Counted from the first letter of the stretch, positions 53,001 through 62,744 are shown. The stretch: DNA of 64,000 bases from SKVR01 sp046291875 (GCA_046291875.1 JBKBSF010000001.1:124001-188000); one strand, 5' to 3'. The notes: a model not told the origin generated them from the sequence alone. Made by a program: numbers and translations.

Positions 53001-56000
53001 GGCATCAGCAGAAAGGGAGGATACCCCCGGATCGAGATACAAGGCAGCCCGGGCGGCACTGGTCTGATTGCGTGCAATAACAAGGGTTCCGCCTTCCATG
53101 ATAAATTCACTTCCGGGATTGAATACCTCAAATACAGCCCGGGAATTGTTGGGCACCATCCAGTACCCTGTTTCTACCACTCCACCACCCTGGTGGTATT
53201 TCAGCAGGCCTGCCTCCTGGCTTCCACTGGTGCTTCCACGGATCTGCGAACCCACACGAAGCAGTGCATTGTCGAAGATCTGCAAACGAGCAGTACCTCC
53301 TGAGGAATAATGAATGTAGGTGTTGTGAGCAGAACTGGGAGAGTAAAAATGAGCTTCACCCTGGTTTTCAAGGCGAAGAGTTCCGTCGAGAAATATGCCG
53401 GTGCCATCGCCCGAGGCATTGATTTTCCCTTGTCGTACAACCAATTGGGCTGCAGAGGGTATAGGGAATTCATTGTTTCCGGTAGTAAGAGCAACGTTGA
53501 TCAGCAGATGGTTCAGCACCAGCCTGCCACTGTACAATTCCAGCGCCTTGGGTACTCCTGCACCGCTGGTGGGGCCGCCGAGGGTAAAGGGGATCTGGAA
53601 TTCTACGGATGTTCCCACACTTTTTTCTATCACCAGACGATACAATTCCAGGGGTGTGGTGGTGTTGGTACCACTAAGCAGGGCCGGGTTGTTTCCGGTA
53701 AGATGCAAACGGACACGGCCATGATCCGCGCCAGTGAAGAGCCTTACGATGTTTGTCTGTTCAGCGGCATCCTGTATGTAATTGCCTGCAAGGTACATTT
53801 CGTGTATGGTTCCTCCTGTAGCAGGGTTTTCAACAAATATCCCCACTGAACCCCCTTGGGTGTAAAGATCGCCATCGATGCGAAGGCGGCGCGACGTACC
53901 TGAATTGGGAAAAATAAGGCGGGAGTTGGAATTGGTCGCGGCCATTCTGAGTGCAAGATTGCCTTTTACATGAATATCTCCATGGGTTCCTGCGTTGAGC
54001 CTCAGTCCGGCGGCACCCTGGATTTCAAGGTTGTAATTTACCGTAATGTCTTTGGGGAGGGTTGCCGTGCGGGCAGTGCTTCCCCAGCCATCGGGAATAA
54101 AGGTGAGGTTGGGCACTTCTGCCGGTATATTGTTGAGCGTTACATTGCCAAAGATCTCATAAAACTGATAGGAGAGGGGCTGGGCATTGAAATCGCCAAG
54201 ATCCTTTCCGCTGTAATCCGGATCCATTTGCCTGTTGCGCATAGTGCCTTCACCCGATATGATATTGGTGTGCAATGCTGCATTCCCGGTAATGGTAAAG
54301 GTGGGGCGGAAGAAAAATCCGCTGCCCCAGGTGGTAGAGGCTGTAATGGGTTGTGGGTTGCCCGATGCATCCAGCATCCGGTTGAAGCGCAATTCGGCAC
54401 AATAGGCCTGGTAGCCCGACTGAATCCTTATATTGTGCGGGTGGCCGGGATTTGTTTCATCCCATGGGTTGTAGCCGATGATCACAATATCTCCCCTGTT
54501 GGGGATACGGGTTGCAGAGGGGTTATTGGCNNNNNNNNNNCGGTGCCACAGGTGGGGCTTTTCCATGATGTCTTCATCGTTGTGGTGGGTTTTGAGCTGG
54601 CTGAGCATGGTCCAGGAATCCAGGCTGCCCCACAAACTTTGAGAGCTCTGTTCTCCCCTTTTTTTGGAGAAAAAGACCTCAATCTCACCGGCAAAACGGT
54701 TTTGGTGGGCTGCAGTGAATTCTCCATTCTCAAGAATTGCCGTACCTTCCGGATCGTTGTTTGTATTGGCATGTTCAAAGATCAGGTGCAGATGGTTGGC
54801 GTCGCCATCCCAGTCGATACTTCCTAATCTGTACTTGCGCTGAAAATCCACTACTTTCCCCTCGGTGTAATCCTCCTTAAAGTCATCAAATCCTCCGGGA
54901 AGATAAGCTGCAGGAAGATCAAGAAAATCGAACCGGGCGCGAATGTTGGGTAAGTCAGTAAAATCCTGGTGCCGAATCCTCCAATAGTATTGCAGTGCCG
55001 GTTCATCGTCGTTTGCCGGTTTTAGGGTGGCCAGCTCATTGTCTACACCGTTTACCTGTATAAATGCTGGTGAAGAGCCAAAGTTGCTGATCTCCACCTC
55101 AGCAGGGGTGTAGCGCAGGCCGTGGGATGTTTTGGTGTTTATCCCCAGTGGGAAAGAATAGTTTCCATTGTTATCGATCATTCGTGAAAGGCCCAGGTCG
55201 GAATGGTTGCCTGCAGTGAGTATCATTTTCTCCGTGCCGAACATCACTCCTGTGCTCGGGTCGTCGAAAAGTCTGCCATGTATCACCAGCCCACTTTTGC
55301 CAATATCCATAATCCCTTCCCTCATGTAAAGATCGCCGGTATGGAATCGGGTGGCACCCATGAATTGTGTTGTGGCTTCCACCATGATTCGTCCAAAGCG
55401 AGGCTCATTCAGGGCCGACAACTGCACCTGAAGGTTGGGATGTGCAAGGGCCAGGTAGCCCGAAGCATCCTCCATGCGCCCGATCCTATCCCTGTTTTCC
55501 AAAGCAACCCCGCTGGAGATGGCAATCATAAAGCCATTATAATCCAGTATCCCGTTGTGTACCTGCAGGCTTTTTCGGATAGCCAGCGGACTGGTTTGGG
55601 TGGTATGGTTCTGGATGTTGGCTGCAGGTCGTCCAGGGCTTACCAGCTGCAGGGTTTCGCTGTTCATTTTGTTGAGCACCAGGTTGTGGAATTGTAAGGC
55701 GCCCGCATGTATTGTGTTGGCAATCGTTACGATGGCATTGCCTGATCCGCCAAACCAGGTGGTATTGCCCAGGGAGCCATCGGGCGATGAAGGATGGTAT
55801 CCTGCCGTAGAGATGCTGCTCTGGCCCAGGATAAAATGGCCGTCCACGAACAGATCATGGTAAGGGCCCACCGTGTTATGGTTAGAGGGATGAAACTGGA
55901 TGCCATCATTGATGAAAAGGCTGTTGATTACCCTGAGTTCGCGGTGCAGCCGCACCGGATTTAGTGCACCTGTGCCGGTACCTGTGGTAGTAAGACGCAG

Positions 56001-59000
56001 GTTGTAAATGGGTGCTGATGAACGGATAAAGTAGTTGTTTCGAAGATTATCGCCAACCTCCCTTTCCATAATGATCTCTACCGTTCCACCGCTCACGCCT
56101 ACGTTTTGAGGGGACAGGTCCAGCTCAAAGGCCCCTCCGGAGCCTATTCCATCCCAGATCCTTATGGTGCCCGCTTCCTGGATAAACACGTTGTCCTGCC
56201 CCAGCATGCTGAAGGTGCCTTTGGGAGCTTCCATAGCGGTGCCATTGTTGTCGCCCCGCAGGTTGAGCGTACCTCCTCTTATGTGCAGGGTGACCCGGTT
56301 GTTCTGGCTTGTGCCTCCTGCGCTGCGAAACTGGGCCGCATCGAGCTCTCCCCCTTCAATGAGGATATAAGGATTTCCCTGGGCCCACACAATGAGCCCT
56401 CCACTGCGGCGGGTGCTGTATCGCCCGGCTGTAATGCGAAAATTACCATAAAAGGAAGTAGATTGGATATTTCCCTGGAAATCGCCATTGCTATTGTTAC
56501 CCATCGTCCCCGCTACTCCTCCGATCAGGGTTTGTTGCTGGCTGTCGGCAGTGCCGTATACCATGGCACCGTCGATCCACAAACCTCCGTTGGTGGGGAT
56601 ATAAAAGTCGGCGTTGGGATGGTTGCCCCCATCTCTGCCTTCGGTAAGCGTTGGGATGTGCACATTGGCTTTCAGGTGGAGGGTTCCGTTTTTGATCCAG
56701 AGGGCTTTCCGGATCTCAGGGTTAAATCCACCCCCTGTTCCCCTGAGGATATTGCTTCCGAAGAGGCGGAAATGGGCTTCGTTTTCGGTGGTTACCGTAA
56801 GCAGCCTGTCGGGATTGTTCCCCTTGTCGATCACAAGATGGTAGAAGTCGGTAGTGCCATAAAGGTCCATGGTATTGTTGGTGGCTCCTTTGAACCATAC
56901 CACTGCAGCGCCGGTTTCCGGATGGGTTGTACCCAGATGTCCGTTGAGCTGGTCGTACACCGGGTGAGGCTGGTTGGTGAAAAGAGCAGTTCCCCTGTTG
57001 AGCAGGTTGCCCCATATTTCGATCTGGTTGTAGATCAGGTGATAGTTGTTGTCTGAGGGAACCCTGCTGCCAGCAGCAAGTCCTGCAAGCCCTGCAAGAA
57101 CATAAGGTCCGCCCCCATTACCCAGTTGCAGGGCGCTGTTGTTGGTGTTGGCTGTACCCACTCTGAAATGACCCTGGGGTTCGATGGTCCAGTTTTTACG
57201 GATCACCAGCCAACGGCGGATGTCGGCCATGGGTTCGGGAGCTGTGTTGGAGTTGAGCTGAAGAGTTCCCCTTTGTATCCGGAGGTTTCCATTTAGGGTA
57301 AGGTTTTGCTCCAGAACTACCCGAACCAATGGGGTTTGCATATCTACTGCCATGTGGTTGAAGACATGGGAGGTGAGCAGATGGATGTCATGGTTGCCAT
57401 AAAACTCTACCGTGCCTCCTGATTCGGCTATGAATGCGGAGGCATTGCCCCCGGGGAAGTTGTCGGCGCGCAGGCGCATGGTGCCCTGGCCGGTAATAAC
57501 CGGAAAGTGATGCCCGCCGGTGCCCTGGAAATCCAACACTCCCTCCCTGATGTCGAGCAGGGCATTGGAGTAGTTGTCGTGGCGGATTACAATCCTTTTG
57601 CCTTGTGGAATAACCACCATGTCAAGGGCAGCGCTTGGGCTGGTAGCGGGTGTAAAGGATGAGGGGTTGGAGTAATCACCATCTGGCGAAAGGGTCCAGC
57701 TTGCGGGCTGATCCCAGTAACCCGCATTTCCTACAATTGCTTCAGCATAGGCATACCATATCCGGTTGTCGAGGGGAGCCAGGGTGTAATAGCCACTTAC
57801 CAGGTGTTGTTCTTCCACCTCAAACCATACCCTGTTATTTGCAACTGTTGCAAAGGTGCCAGGCACATGGGTAAACATTTCAGTGGGCTGTGCCCGGTAC
57901 AACAGGATATACACTTTGTTGGGGTCGGCCGTCATGGCTGCTTCGGCAAAGTCGAAACCCAGCGAAAGGGGAGTAGGCTGACCTGTATGTTGCAGGTACC
58001 AGACCCTTCTCCAGCGTTGTATTGCCCCGGAGGCCACATCAACGTCCCCCGAATAGATGCCATGATCGCTATTGTTGTGTGCGGCTAGCACAAAAGTGTT
58101 TTCTTTTGCCTGAAGGGCACCTTGATTGTCAGCCAGGTACAAGGCACCCCCGTTGCCTGAAGTGGCAGGGTGAAAATGGGTGCCCGTGGTGGTGCCCACC
58201 CCTGTAAGGTCGTGAGTAAACCCCGTATGAGCAAACAGACTGGGTCCGGAAAGTGAGATGTTGTAGCGTTTGGAAAGGTAATGGTCTACAATGCGCTGCT
58301 GCGCTTCGTTGAGAGATTGGGTATAGAGGATCAGCTCGGCAATGTCTCCCTGTAGGCCCTGGCTGCCGGTTTCACCATTTTTGCCCAGGTTAAACTGTAC
58401 AATAGAAGGGCTTGAGGGGTTGCTGAAAGGCGATTGTACCTGCATGGAACCATTTACCCTGATGGAGGCACCCGTGTTGGTCAGCTGCAGGCTGTTGATG
58501 GAAAAGCCTGCCGCCGTGCCACCGGTGGAAACTTGCTGATGGCTACCCTGTATGAGCACCTGGGCATTGAAGTTGTGTGCCTGGTACTGGTACCGGAATT
58601 TTTCCGCACTTACAGAGGCAGATGTTTCGGCTGAGGCTGCCTCCAGAAAGGAGGGCTCGTTTTCTGCAAATTTTCTCACCATGATGCAATCATACCAGAT
58701 GATATCCGCAGCACTGTTGGAACCAGTCAGGCCTATATAGCCCCAGGGACGGGCATTGCCTCCTCCAAAACTTCTTGTTTGAAAAGAAGGCCTTATTGTA
58801 CCCTCTTCCCAAACTCTTACCAAGCCCTGTGTGCTGGAAGGAACGGTTACAGCCATTTCCATGTAATACCATTTGAGTAGATTCCAGTCTGAAGCATATC
58901 CATCACCCCAAGACCTTTTGTCATTCAGCAGCCGAAAACGATGTCCTTGATGATCCCTAAAAAGGAAATTGTATCCCTCGCCCGAAGCAAAATCCATATG

Positions 59001-60029
59001 CGAAGATACACCTGTACGGCTTGCATCCGCGTTGCCAAAAGCCTCCAACCACATGCGGGTATGCACCAACACCGGATAATCCACAACTCCCAGAGATTCT
59101 ATGATCAATTTGTTGGGGTCATTTGTGCCGCCGGCCATTCTCAGCTGGTTTCCCTGTATGGACCAGGAACCATTTCCTCGTTTTATGTAATTAGCTTCCT
59201 GGGTGATGTCGGCAACATCAGCCCTGTTGAAGTCATCGTAAAAAACAAAGGTGGATTGAGGGTTGCTGGCAGAAACGGCTGCCGGGTTGCCATAGTACAC
59301 AAAGATATCCTGGTTGGTGTTGAGGTTGCCGGAAACCCTTACCCAAACCTTTGCTGTTTGCTGGCCGGGGTTTCCTGATAGTTCTTCCACCCAATGGCTT
59401 AGCAGGGTTTCTCCATCGTTGGAGGTAAACCTCAGGTCATCGGGAAAAGAGGTGGCATTGTTGTCGAGGTGCAGGTTAAAATTCTGAGCACTGGCGTTTT
59501 GGCCAATGCTTAACAGAACCTGGTATTGAGTCCCCGCTCCGGCTTCACCTTTCAGTGTTATCCGTTTGCGGTACTGCCAATCGCCAAGCCAAGCCAGGGC
59601 GTGCATAAGGGTTCCGTTTCCAGTGCTGTTGTGCTGGCTAACTGTTATTAAAGAAAAATTCCCTGCATCGTAGGGCAGGGAAGAGGTTTGCAGAATCTGG
59701 GTGCCCTGAAAACGAACCACAGGGCGGTTGTTTATGATATTGATTGCCTGCACAGGGCGCAAAGCAGGTAGTGGTTGCTGGGCATGATGTGCATTGCCCG
59801 ACCGGTCTGTCATGCTTGTAATCGAACTGCCCGACAACATCAGGTTCGATGCATCGTACCATGCCGTGAGCCTTGGTTGAGAATCAGACCCCGTTGCATT
59901 GCCAACCCCTCCGGGGCCTCCCTGAGAGAATACCAGGCCCGGCAAGAGCAAAGCGATGCAAAAAAATACCGGGAAAAAACTACGTGCGAAAATACCTGTA
60001 AGGTTCGAAGGGTTGTTGTGTGTTTTCAT
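50007..60029 (-). CDS. Giant T9SS-secreted surface protein (~3,340 residues, contains assembly gap)
   Basis: The signal peptide (FFPVFFCIALLLPGLVFSQ) is cut near residue 35. Residues ~50-160 hold a lectin-like segment (LTAWYDASNLMLSG). A DUF2341-type domain follows (WQYRKRITLKGEAG to IFVYYGN), then a second concanavalin-like region (~470-590, GDIAELILYTQSL). Three long modules come next, each opening with a W-rich cap (ASWTLSPDGD ~770; DSWTMLSQLK ~1805; SVWQKAEAD ~2736) that leads into hundreds of residues of Gly/Asn-rich beta-helix-like repeats. LPIELIFFDAFLG...LEWVTATEINNDYFTLERSPDG precedes a type A sorting domain (LFPNPNWGHTF to MRMVVQ). Probably a cell-surface adhesin or structural filament. 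Frame is kept across ten N at 54531-54540, so true length is uncertain. Confidence 0.88.
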   Translation of the reverse strand: MKTHNNPSNLTGIFARSFFPVFFCIALLLPGLVFSQGGPGGVGNATGSDSQPRLTAWYDASNLMLSGSSITSMTDRSGNAHHAQQPLPALRPVQAINIINNRPVVRFQGTQILQTSSLPYDAGNFSLITVSQHNSTGNGTLMHALAWLGDWQYRKRITLKGEAGAGTQYQVLLSIGQNASAQNFNLHLDNNATSFPDDLRFTSNDGETLLSHWVEELSGNPGQQTAKVWVRVSGNLNTNQDIFVYYGNPAAVSASNPQSTFVFYDDFNRADVADITQEANYIKRGNGSWSIQGNQLRMAGGTNDPNKLIIESLGVVDYPVLVHTRMWLEAFGNADASRTGVSSHMDFASGEGYNFLFRDHQGHRFRLLNDKRSWGDGYASDWNLLKWYYMEMAVTVPSSTQGLVRVWEEGTIRPSFQTRSFGGGNARPWGYIGLTGSNSAADIIWYDCIMVRKFAENEPSFLEAASAETSASVSAEKFRYQYQAHNFNAQVLIQGSHQQVSTGGTAAGFSINSLQLTNTGASIRVNGSMQVQSPFSNPSSPSIVQFNLGKNGETGSQGLQGDIAELILYTQSLNEAQQRIVDHYLSKRYNISLSGPSLFAHTGFTHDLTGVGTTTGTHFHPATSGNGGALYLADNQGALQAKENTFVLAAHNNSDHGIYSGDVDVASGAIQRWRRVWYLQHTGQPTPLSLGFDFAEAAMTADPNKVYILLYRAQPTEMFTHVPGTFATVANNRVWFEVEEQHLVSGYYTLAPLDNRIWYAYAEAIVGNAGYWDQPASWTLSPDGDYSNPSSFTPATSPSAALDMVVIPQGKRIVIRHDNYSNALLDIREGVLDFQGTGGHHFPVITGQGTMRLRADNFPGGNASAFIAESGGTVEFYGNHDIHLLTSHVFNHMAVDMQTPLVRVVLEQNLTLNGNLRIQRGTLQLNSNTAPEPMADIRRWLVIRKNWTIEPQGHFRVGTANTNNSALQLGNGGGPYVLAGLAGLAAGSRVPSDNNYHLIYNQIEIWGNLLNRGTALFTNQPHPVYDQLNGHLGTTHPETGAAVVWFKGATNNTMDLYGTTDFYHLVIDKGNNPDRLLTVTTENEAHFRLFGSNILRGTGGGFNPEIRKALWIKNGTLHLKANVHIPTLTEGRDGGNHPNADFYIPTNGGLWIDGAMVYGTADSQQQTLIGGVAGTMGNNSNGDFQGNIQSTSFYGNFRITAGRYSTRRSGGLIVWAQGNPYILIEGGELDAAQFRSAGGTSQNNRVTLHIRGGTLNLRGDNNGTAMEAPKGTFSMLGQDNVFIQEAGTIRIWDGIGSGGAFELDLSPQNVGVSGGTVEIIMEREVGDNLRNNYFIRSSAPIYNLRLTTTGTGTGALNPVRLHRELRVINSLFINDGIQFHPSNHNTVGPYHDLFVDGHFILGQSSISTAGYHPSSPDGSLGNTTWFGGSGNAIVTIANTIHAGALQFHNLVLNKMNSETLQLVSPGRPAANIQNHTTQTSPLAIRKSLQVHNGILDYNGFMIAISSGVALENRDRIGRMEDASGYLALAHPNLQVQLSALNEPRFGRIMVEATTQFMGATRFHTGDLYMREGIMDIGKSGLVIHGRLFDDPSTGVMFGTEKMILTAGNHSDLGLSRMIDNNGNYSFPLGINTKTSHGLRYTPAEVEISNFGSSPAFIQVNGVDNELATLKPANDDEPALQYYWRIRHQDFTDLPNIRARFDFLDLPAAYLPGGFDDFKEDYTEGKVVDFQRKYRLGSIDWDGDANHLHLIFEHANTNNDPEGTAILENGEFTAAHQNRFAGEIEVFFSKKRGEQSSQSLWGSLDSWTMLSQLKTHHNDEDIMEKPHLWHXXXXANNPSATRIPNRGDIVIIGYNPWDETNPGHPHNIRIQSGYQAYCAELRFNRMLDASGNPQPITASTTWGSGFFFRPTFTITGNAALHTNIISGEGTMRNRQMDPDYSGKDLGDFNAQPLSYQFYEIFGNVTLNNIPAEVPNLTFIPDGWGSTARTATLPKDITVNYNLEIQGAAGLRLNAGTHGDIHVKGNLALRMAATNSNSRLIFPNSGTSRRLRIDGDLYTQGGSVGIFVENPATGGTIHEMYLAGNYIQDAAEQTNIVRLFTGADHGRVRLHLTGNNPALLSGTNTTTPLELYRLVIEKSVGTSVEFQIPFTLGGPTSGAGVPKALELYSGRLVLNHLLINVALTTGNNEFPIPSAAQLVVRQGKINASGDGTGIFLDGTLRLENQGEAHFYSPSSAHNTYIHYSSGGTARLQIFDNALLRVGSQIRGSTSGSQEAGLLKYHQGGGVVETGYWMVPNNSRAVFEVFNPGSEFIMEGGTLVIARNQTSAARAALYLDPGVSSLSADARIVIGSTATPANHTIGVNAKTELPNVIIRGPSTQMQAENNSITIRDTLYIHPGNSLHMGTLPLEVRGHVFNYGSNASFQASRVRFRGTQQQLHGSAEFSNLIVNPQTSLELFTNITVSDSLVVESGQLHYGLHTITARAHVVNHATITSPQGTLGGLILDGSNLQLLSGNGTYGRLVLNNNQGARLLASQSVQGNLSLQTGVLELQNHRLSLGVNSHIEGAPFHAGKMITTSGGIEAAGLEKRLATGTHTFTWPVGVAGKYTPVVASYTQSAANARVSMSPVNEQHITTVDYNLNRVLRYYWQAESTGLSDFTGEFLFEYFSLDLVEGNPSEYLPARLVGDSWTKLAPEDFFSHLNQFRFLLPLTQDVGGYYTAGYDEDIPAKVPTYFTTGSGVWTDPSVWQKAEADMPDVPSTGPFGHIVEIMPGHTITIEQDQLRSYITRIQGNLTLGTTAQHNLGLVSGSGTISLERGLLPAGKFDAFFSTPGSTIVYGGNLEYTLTNRYTTVQNLIIRNSGLKSLPNESFTVAGNLVLEAGTNLRHSHPLVLKGDFDRHTPTGFISNNTVEFSGSIPQHVRGVFEGGGSFENLQIDNPSGAIILENGVKTVRSRFHLLNGSRVISSLEAMLVLDNVTPLGTIHPASFVEGPLSRNIVHNGESFDFPVGREGLRRTISLLSPRHGSDNKHWVAEYFFGDPSLAGMSAEEMEIPGLHDVSQREYWRVASPAGAQDARIKLGYGPESQINEQLPAFSDNIAIVYWDNTQWRRVFNPSASFLHHPSEKAVSTSMAMDFSAKNAEKFFTFGSKSPLLPLPIELIFFDAFLGSDAVMLEWVTATEINNDYFTLERSPDGENFHPLAHIASKAPYGFSNYRIGYQYPDRQPLQGMNYYRLMQTDFDGSFSFSPIIGIYYREQQRVSMQLFPNPNWGHTFEMAAQGLRPQETIDIQILDFYGRHILSDRKYADERGVLRVYLVPPGKLPPGVYFVTMTGLSGSHSMRMVVQ
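54531..54540. other. Assembly gap (ten N)
   Basis: Ten consecutive N inside the giant surface-protein gene, at about residue 1,831. Coding sense on both sides is in the same frame if exactly ten bases are assumed. The gap sits in repetitive coding sequence where assemblers often break, so missing sequence may be longer. Confidence 0.99.
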
Positions 60030-60136
60030 GGCAGTGTACTTGGATTACGATTGACAGCGTGCAAACCATACTACCGAAAAAGGTGGCGGGTGTTTGGCAA
60101 ATCAATTGTGTTTTGGTCTTCTGTGCAATAGGCACC

Positions 60137-60166
60137 CAAAAATACAATTAATATCGACAAACGAAA
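60137..60166 (-). promoter_or_regulatory. Promoter of the giant surface-protein gene
   Basis: On the minus strand TTTC (60166-60163), 18 bases, then TATTTTTG (60144-60137), an exact -7 match. The leader would be about 100 bases. Confidence 0.5.
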
Positions 60167-60200
60167 ATAAAAAACGGCTAAAGATGCATTTGGGGATTTT

Positions 60201-62696
60201 TCAGGCAGGGTCCACATTGATTTTTACCCGCACGGCTTTCCACTTAGGGTTTAAGGAGAACTCGTGCAGGATGGTTCGCAAAGTTTCTTTGCGCCGGATA
60301 AATCCTGCTTTTCGGTCGAGTTTTACCAGTATGTTCTTCAGGTACTGGGCCTTGATACGCGCCACCATAGGATATTCGGGCCCCAGTACCTTGTTTTCAG
60401 GGAATACTTTTCTGAGCAAAGTGGCCAGTACTTCTGAGGAGGTGTTTACCAGTGCAGGATCGGAGTGCATCAGCGTGATCTGTACCAGGCGATAAAAAGG
60501 AGGGTAATGGAAGTTGCGACGCTCCAGTATCTGGTTTTGGTACATCTCAAGGTAGTTGTTGTCGATCACCTGGCGGATCACAGCATGCCATGGATCCAGT
60601 GCCTGTATGATCACCTTGCCGCGTTCCTTTTTTCGTCCTGCACGGCCACTTACCTGCGCCATCATCTGGTAGGCCCTCTCGTGAGCCCTGAAATCGGGAA
60701 AGCCCAGCATGGTGTCGGCACTCAGAATACCCACTACTCCAACATTTTCGAAATCGAGCCCTTTGCTTACCATTTGGGTGCCTACCAGGATATCGATCCG
60801 TTTTTCTTCAAAATCGTGGATGATATTCTGGTACGCATTTTTGGCTCGCGTTGTGTCAAGATCCATCCGTTTAACCTTTGCGTCGGCAAAGAGCAGCGGG
60901 ATTTCTTCCTCAATTTTTTCGGTGCCGAATCCTTTCAGGGCGATCCCCGTGGATCCGCAGCTCGGGCACTGGTTGTGCGGAGCAATGGCATAACCACAAT
61001 AATGGCATTTAAGCTTGTTGATGTGCTTGTGGTACACCAGGCTCACATCGCACTGCGTACACATAGGAATGTAATTGCACTGATCGCACTCCATGCGAAC
61101 AGAAAACCCTCTTCGGTTCTGAAAAAGGATCACCTGTTTCTGGTTTTCAAGCGCCTCTTGTATATGGGTAAAGAGCAGGGAGGAGAGATGCGATTTCATT
61201 TTTTTTTCGCGGGTCTCCTTTTTAATATCTGCCACAAGTACTTCGGGCATCTGCACACCTCCATGGCGTTGGGTCAATTCAACCAGGGTGTATTTTCCGC
61301 TCCGTGCATTGTAGTAGGATTCTACGGAAGGGGTTGCAGAGCCCAGCAAAATTTTTGCCTTACATCGCGAGGCAAGCCAAAGAGCAGCATCGCGGGCATG
61401 ATAGCGCGGCGCAGGATCGTGTTGCTTGTACGAAGTTTCGTGCTCTTCGTCAACAATGATCAGCCCCAGTTTTTTCCATGGCAGAAACAGCGCAGAGCGT
61501 GGCCCCACCACCAGCTGATATTCAATGGTTCGATTTACCGACACAACACCCCCCAGGGCCAGGTTATTCCATACCTCGGTGCGCTCCATTTCATTGAACC
61601 TCGAATGGTATACCCCTGCTTTTTCTCCAAAATGGGCTTGTATGCGTTGAATAATTTGTGTGGTGAGGGCGATCTCGGGCAAAAGATACAACACCTGTTC
61701 CCCTCTTTCCAGTGTTTCGCGGATCAGCTGTATGTATATTTCAGTTTTTCCACTGGAAGTAACACCGTGGAGCAAAACACAATCTTTGTTTTCCCAGCCC
61801 TGGCGAATTTGTTTAAGGGCCTCCAGTTGTGCCGGACTAAATATAATTTTCTGCTCCTTTCCCTGCAGGTGGCTGAAACGGCTTACCTTATTTTTATACA
61901 CCTCAAGCACCCCTTTTTTCACCAGAGCATCCAGAGGAGCTGAAGCATTTTTTACCCGTTTGCTGATTTCGCTTACGGCCACCTCCTTAAGCGTCCCCAC
62001 ATAGCGATTCGAAAGCCTTACCCACTCCATAAGCACCTCAAGTTGTTTGGGAGCCCTCCGCTCGGCTTCATCGAAGGCTTCTTTAAGCCTGGGTTCACTC
62101 TCCCATTCAGGATGCAGTCGTACATATTTCTCCATCTTCTGCCGGTAGGGGTTTTCCAGCTCCTCTTTAAGCAGCACTACCTCTTTGGACATCAGGTTGT
62201 TGATGAGCGGAAATACCTTTTGCAGACCCGTAATCTTGCTTACTTCCCCCAGCGAAAGGGTTTTCTGTATCTCCAATGCTTCGGCAATGAGGTATTCTCT
62301 TTCGTTGAGGATATCCGTATTGCCATCGAAGTCGGGGTTGAGGCAAATGCGTGTTTCGCTGGCCAGCTTCATGGCCGGTGGCAAGGCAGTATGCATTACT
62401 TCACCGGGAGTACACATGTAATAATCGGCAATCCATTCCCAGAAAATAAACTGGCTCTCTGATACCACGGGAGCCTCATCCAGAACCGACAGGATATAGC
62501 GTGCCTGGAATTCAGCGGGAGCTGTATGGTGAATCTTTCGTACCAGCCCGGCATAGATTTTCCGTGAGCCAAAAGGAACCACCACCCTTATGCCTGGTTG
62601 CATGGCATGGTTCATATCGGCAGGCACCCTGTAGGTAAAATAGCCCGGCAGGGGAAGTGGCAGAAGTATATCGGCAAATAGGGTTTCTTTCTCCAT
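60201..62696 (-). CDS. priA: Primosomal protein N' (PriA helicase)
   Basis: An 831-residue 3'-to-5' helicase that restarts stalled replication forks. ATG 62696 (MEKETLFADILLPLPLPGYFTYRVP) matches PriA starts. Upstream in-frame codons fall in or against the pfkA terminator and are rejected. The N-terminal DNA-binding domain covers ~1-105, then a winged-helix region. Helicase motifs: LLHGVTSSGKTEIY (Walker A), LIIVDEEHETSYKQHD (DEEH), LLGSATPSVES and VSGRAGRKKERG (motif VI). Eight Cys (MECDQCNYIPMCTQC, CHYCGY, CPSCGS) bind two zinc ions. Confidence 0.96.
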   Translation of the reverse strand: MEKETLFADILLPLPLPGYFTYRVPADMNHAMQPGIRVVVPFGSRKIYAGLVRKIHHTAPAEFQARYILSVLDEAPVVSESQFIFWEWIADYYMCTPGEVMHTALPPAMKLASETRICLNPDFDGNTDILNEREYLIAEALEIQKTLSLGEVSKITGLQKVFPLINNLMSKEVVLLKEELENPYRQKMEKYVRLHPEWESEPRLKEAFDEAERRAPKQLEVLMEWVRLSNRYVGTLKEVAVSEISKRVKNASAPLDALVKKGVLEVYKNKVSRFSHLQGKEQKIIFSPAQLEALKQIRQGWENKDCVLLHGVTSSGKTEIYIQLIRETLERGEQVLYLLPEIALTTQIIQRIQAHFGEKAGVYHSRFNEMERTEVWNNLALGGVVSVNRTIEYQLVVGPRSALFLPWKKLGLIIVDEEHETSYKQHDPAPRYHARDAALWLASRCKAKILLGSATPSVESYYNARSGKYTLVELTQRHGGVQMPEVLVADIKKETREKKMKSHLSSLLFTHIQEALENQKQVILFQNRRGFSVRMECDQCNYIPMCTQCDVSLVYHKHINKLKCHYCGYAIAPHNQCPSCGSTGIALKGFGTEKIEEEIPLLFADAKVKRMDLDTTRAKNAYQNIIHDFEEKRIDILVGTQMVSKGLDFENVGVVGILSADTMLGFPDFRAHERAYQMMAQVSGRAGRKKERGKVIIQALDPWHAVIRQVIDNNYLEMYQNQILERRNFHYPPFYRLVQITLMHSDPALVNTSSEVLATLLRKVFPENKVLGPEYPMVARIKAQYLKNILVKLDRKAGFIRRKETLRTILHEFSLNPKWKAVRVKINVDPA

Positions 62697-62744
62697 GGGA
62701 GGATTCGCTTGTTCCTGCAGGTAAAAGTAGAACAAATCGGGCAT

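Noticed and set aside
54500..54560. Frameshift or two separate genes at the N run
   Set aside because: Both sides are coherent in the same frame and belong to one module, so a single gene is the simpler reading; gap length remains uncertain.
60465..61943. 492-codon open frame antisense to priA
   Set aside because: Overlaps helicase motifs of priA and shows no recognisable domain.
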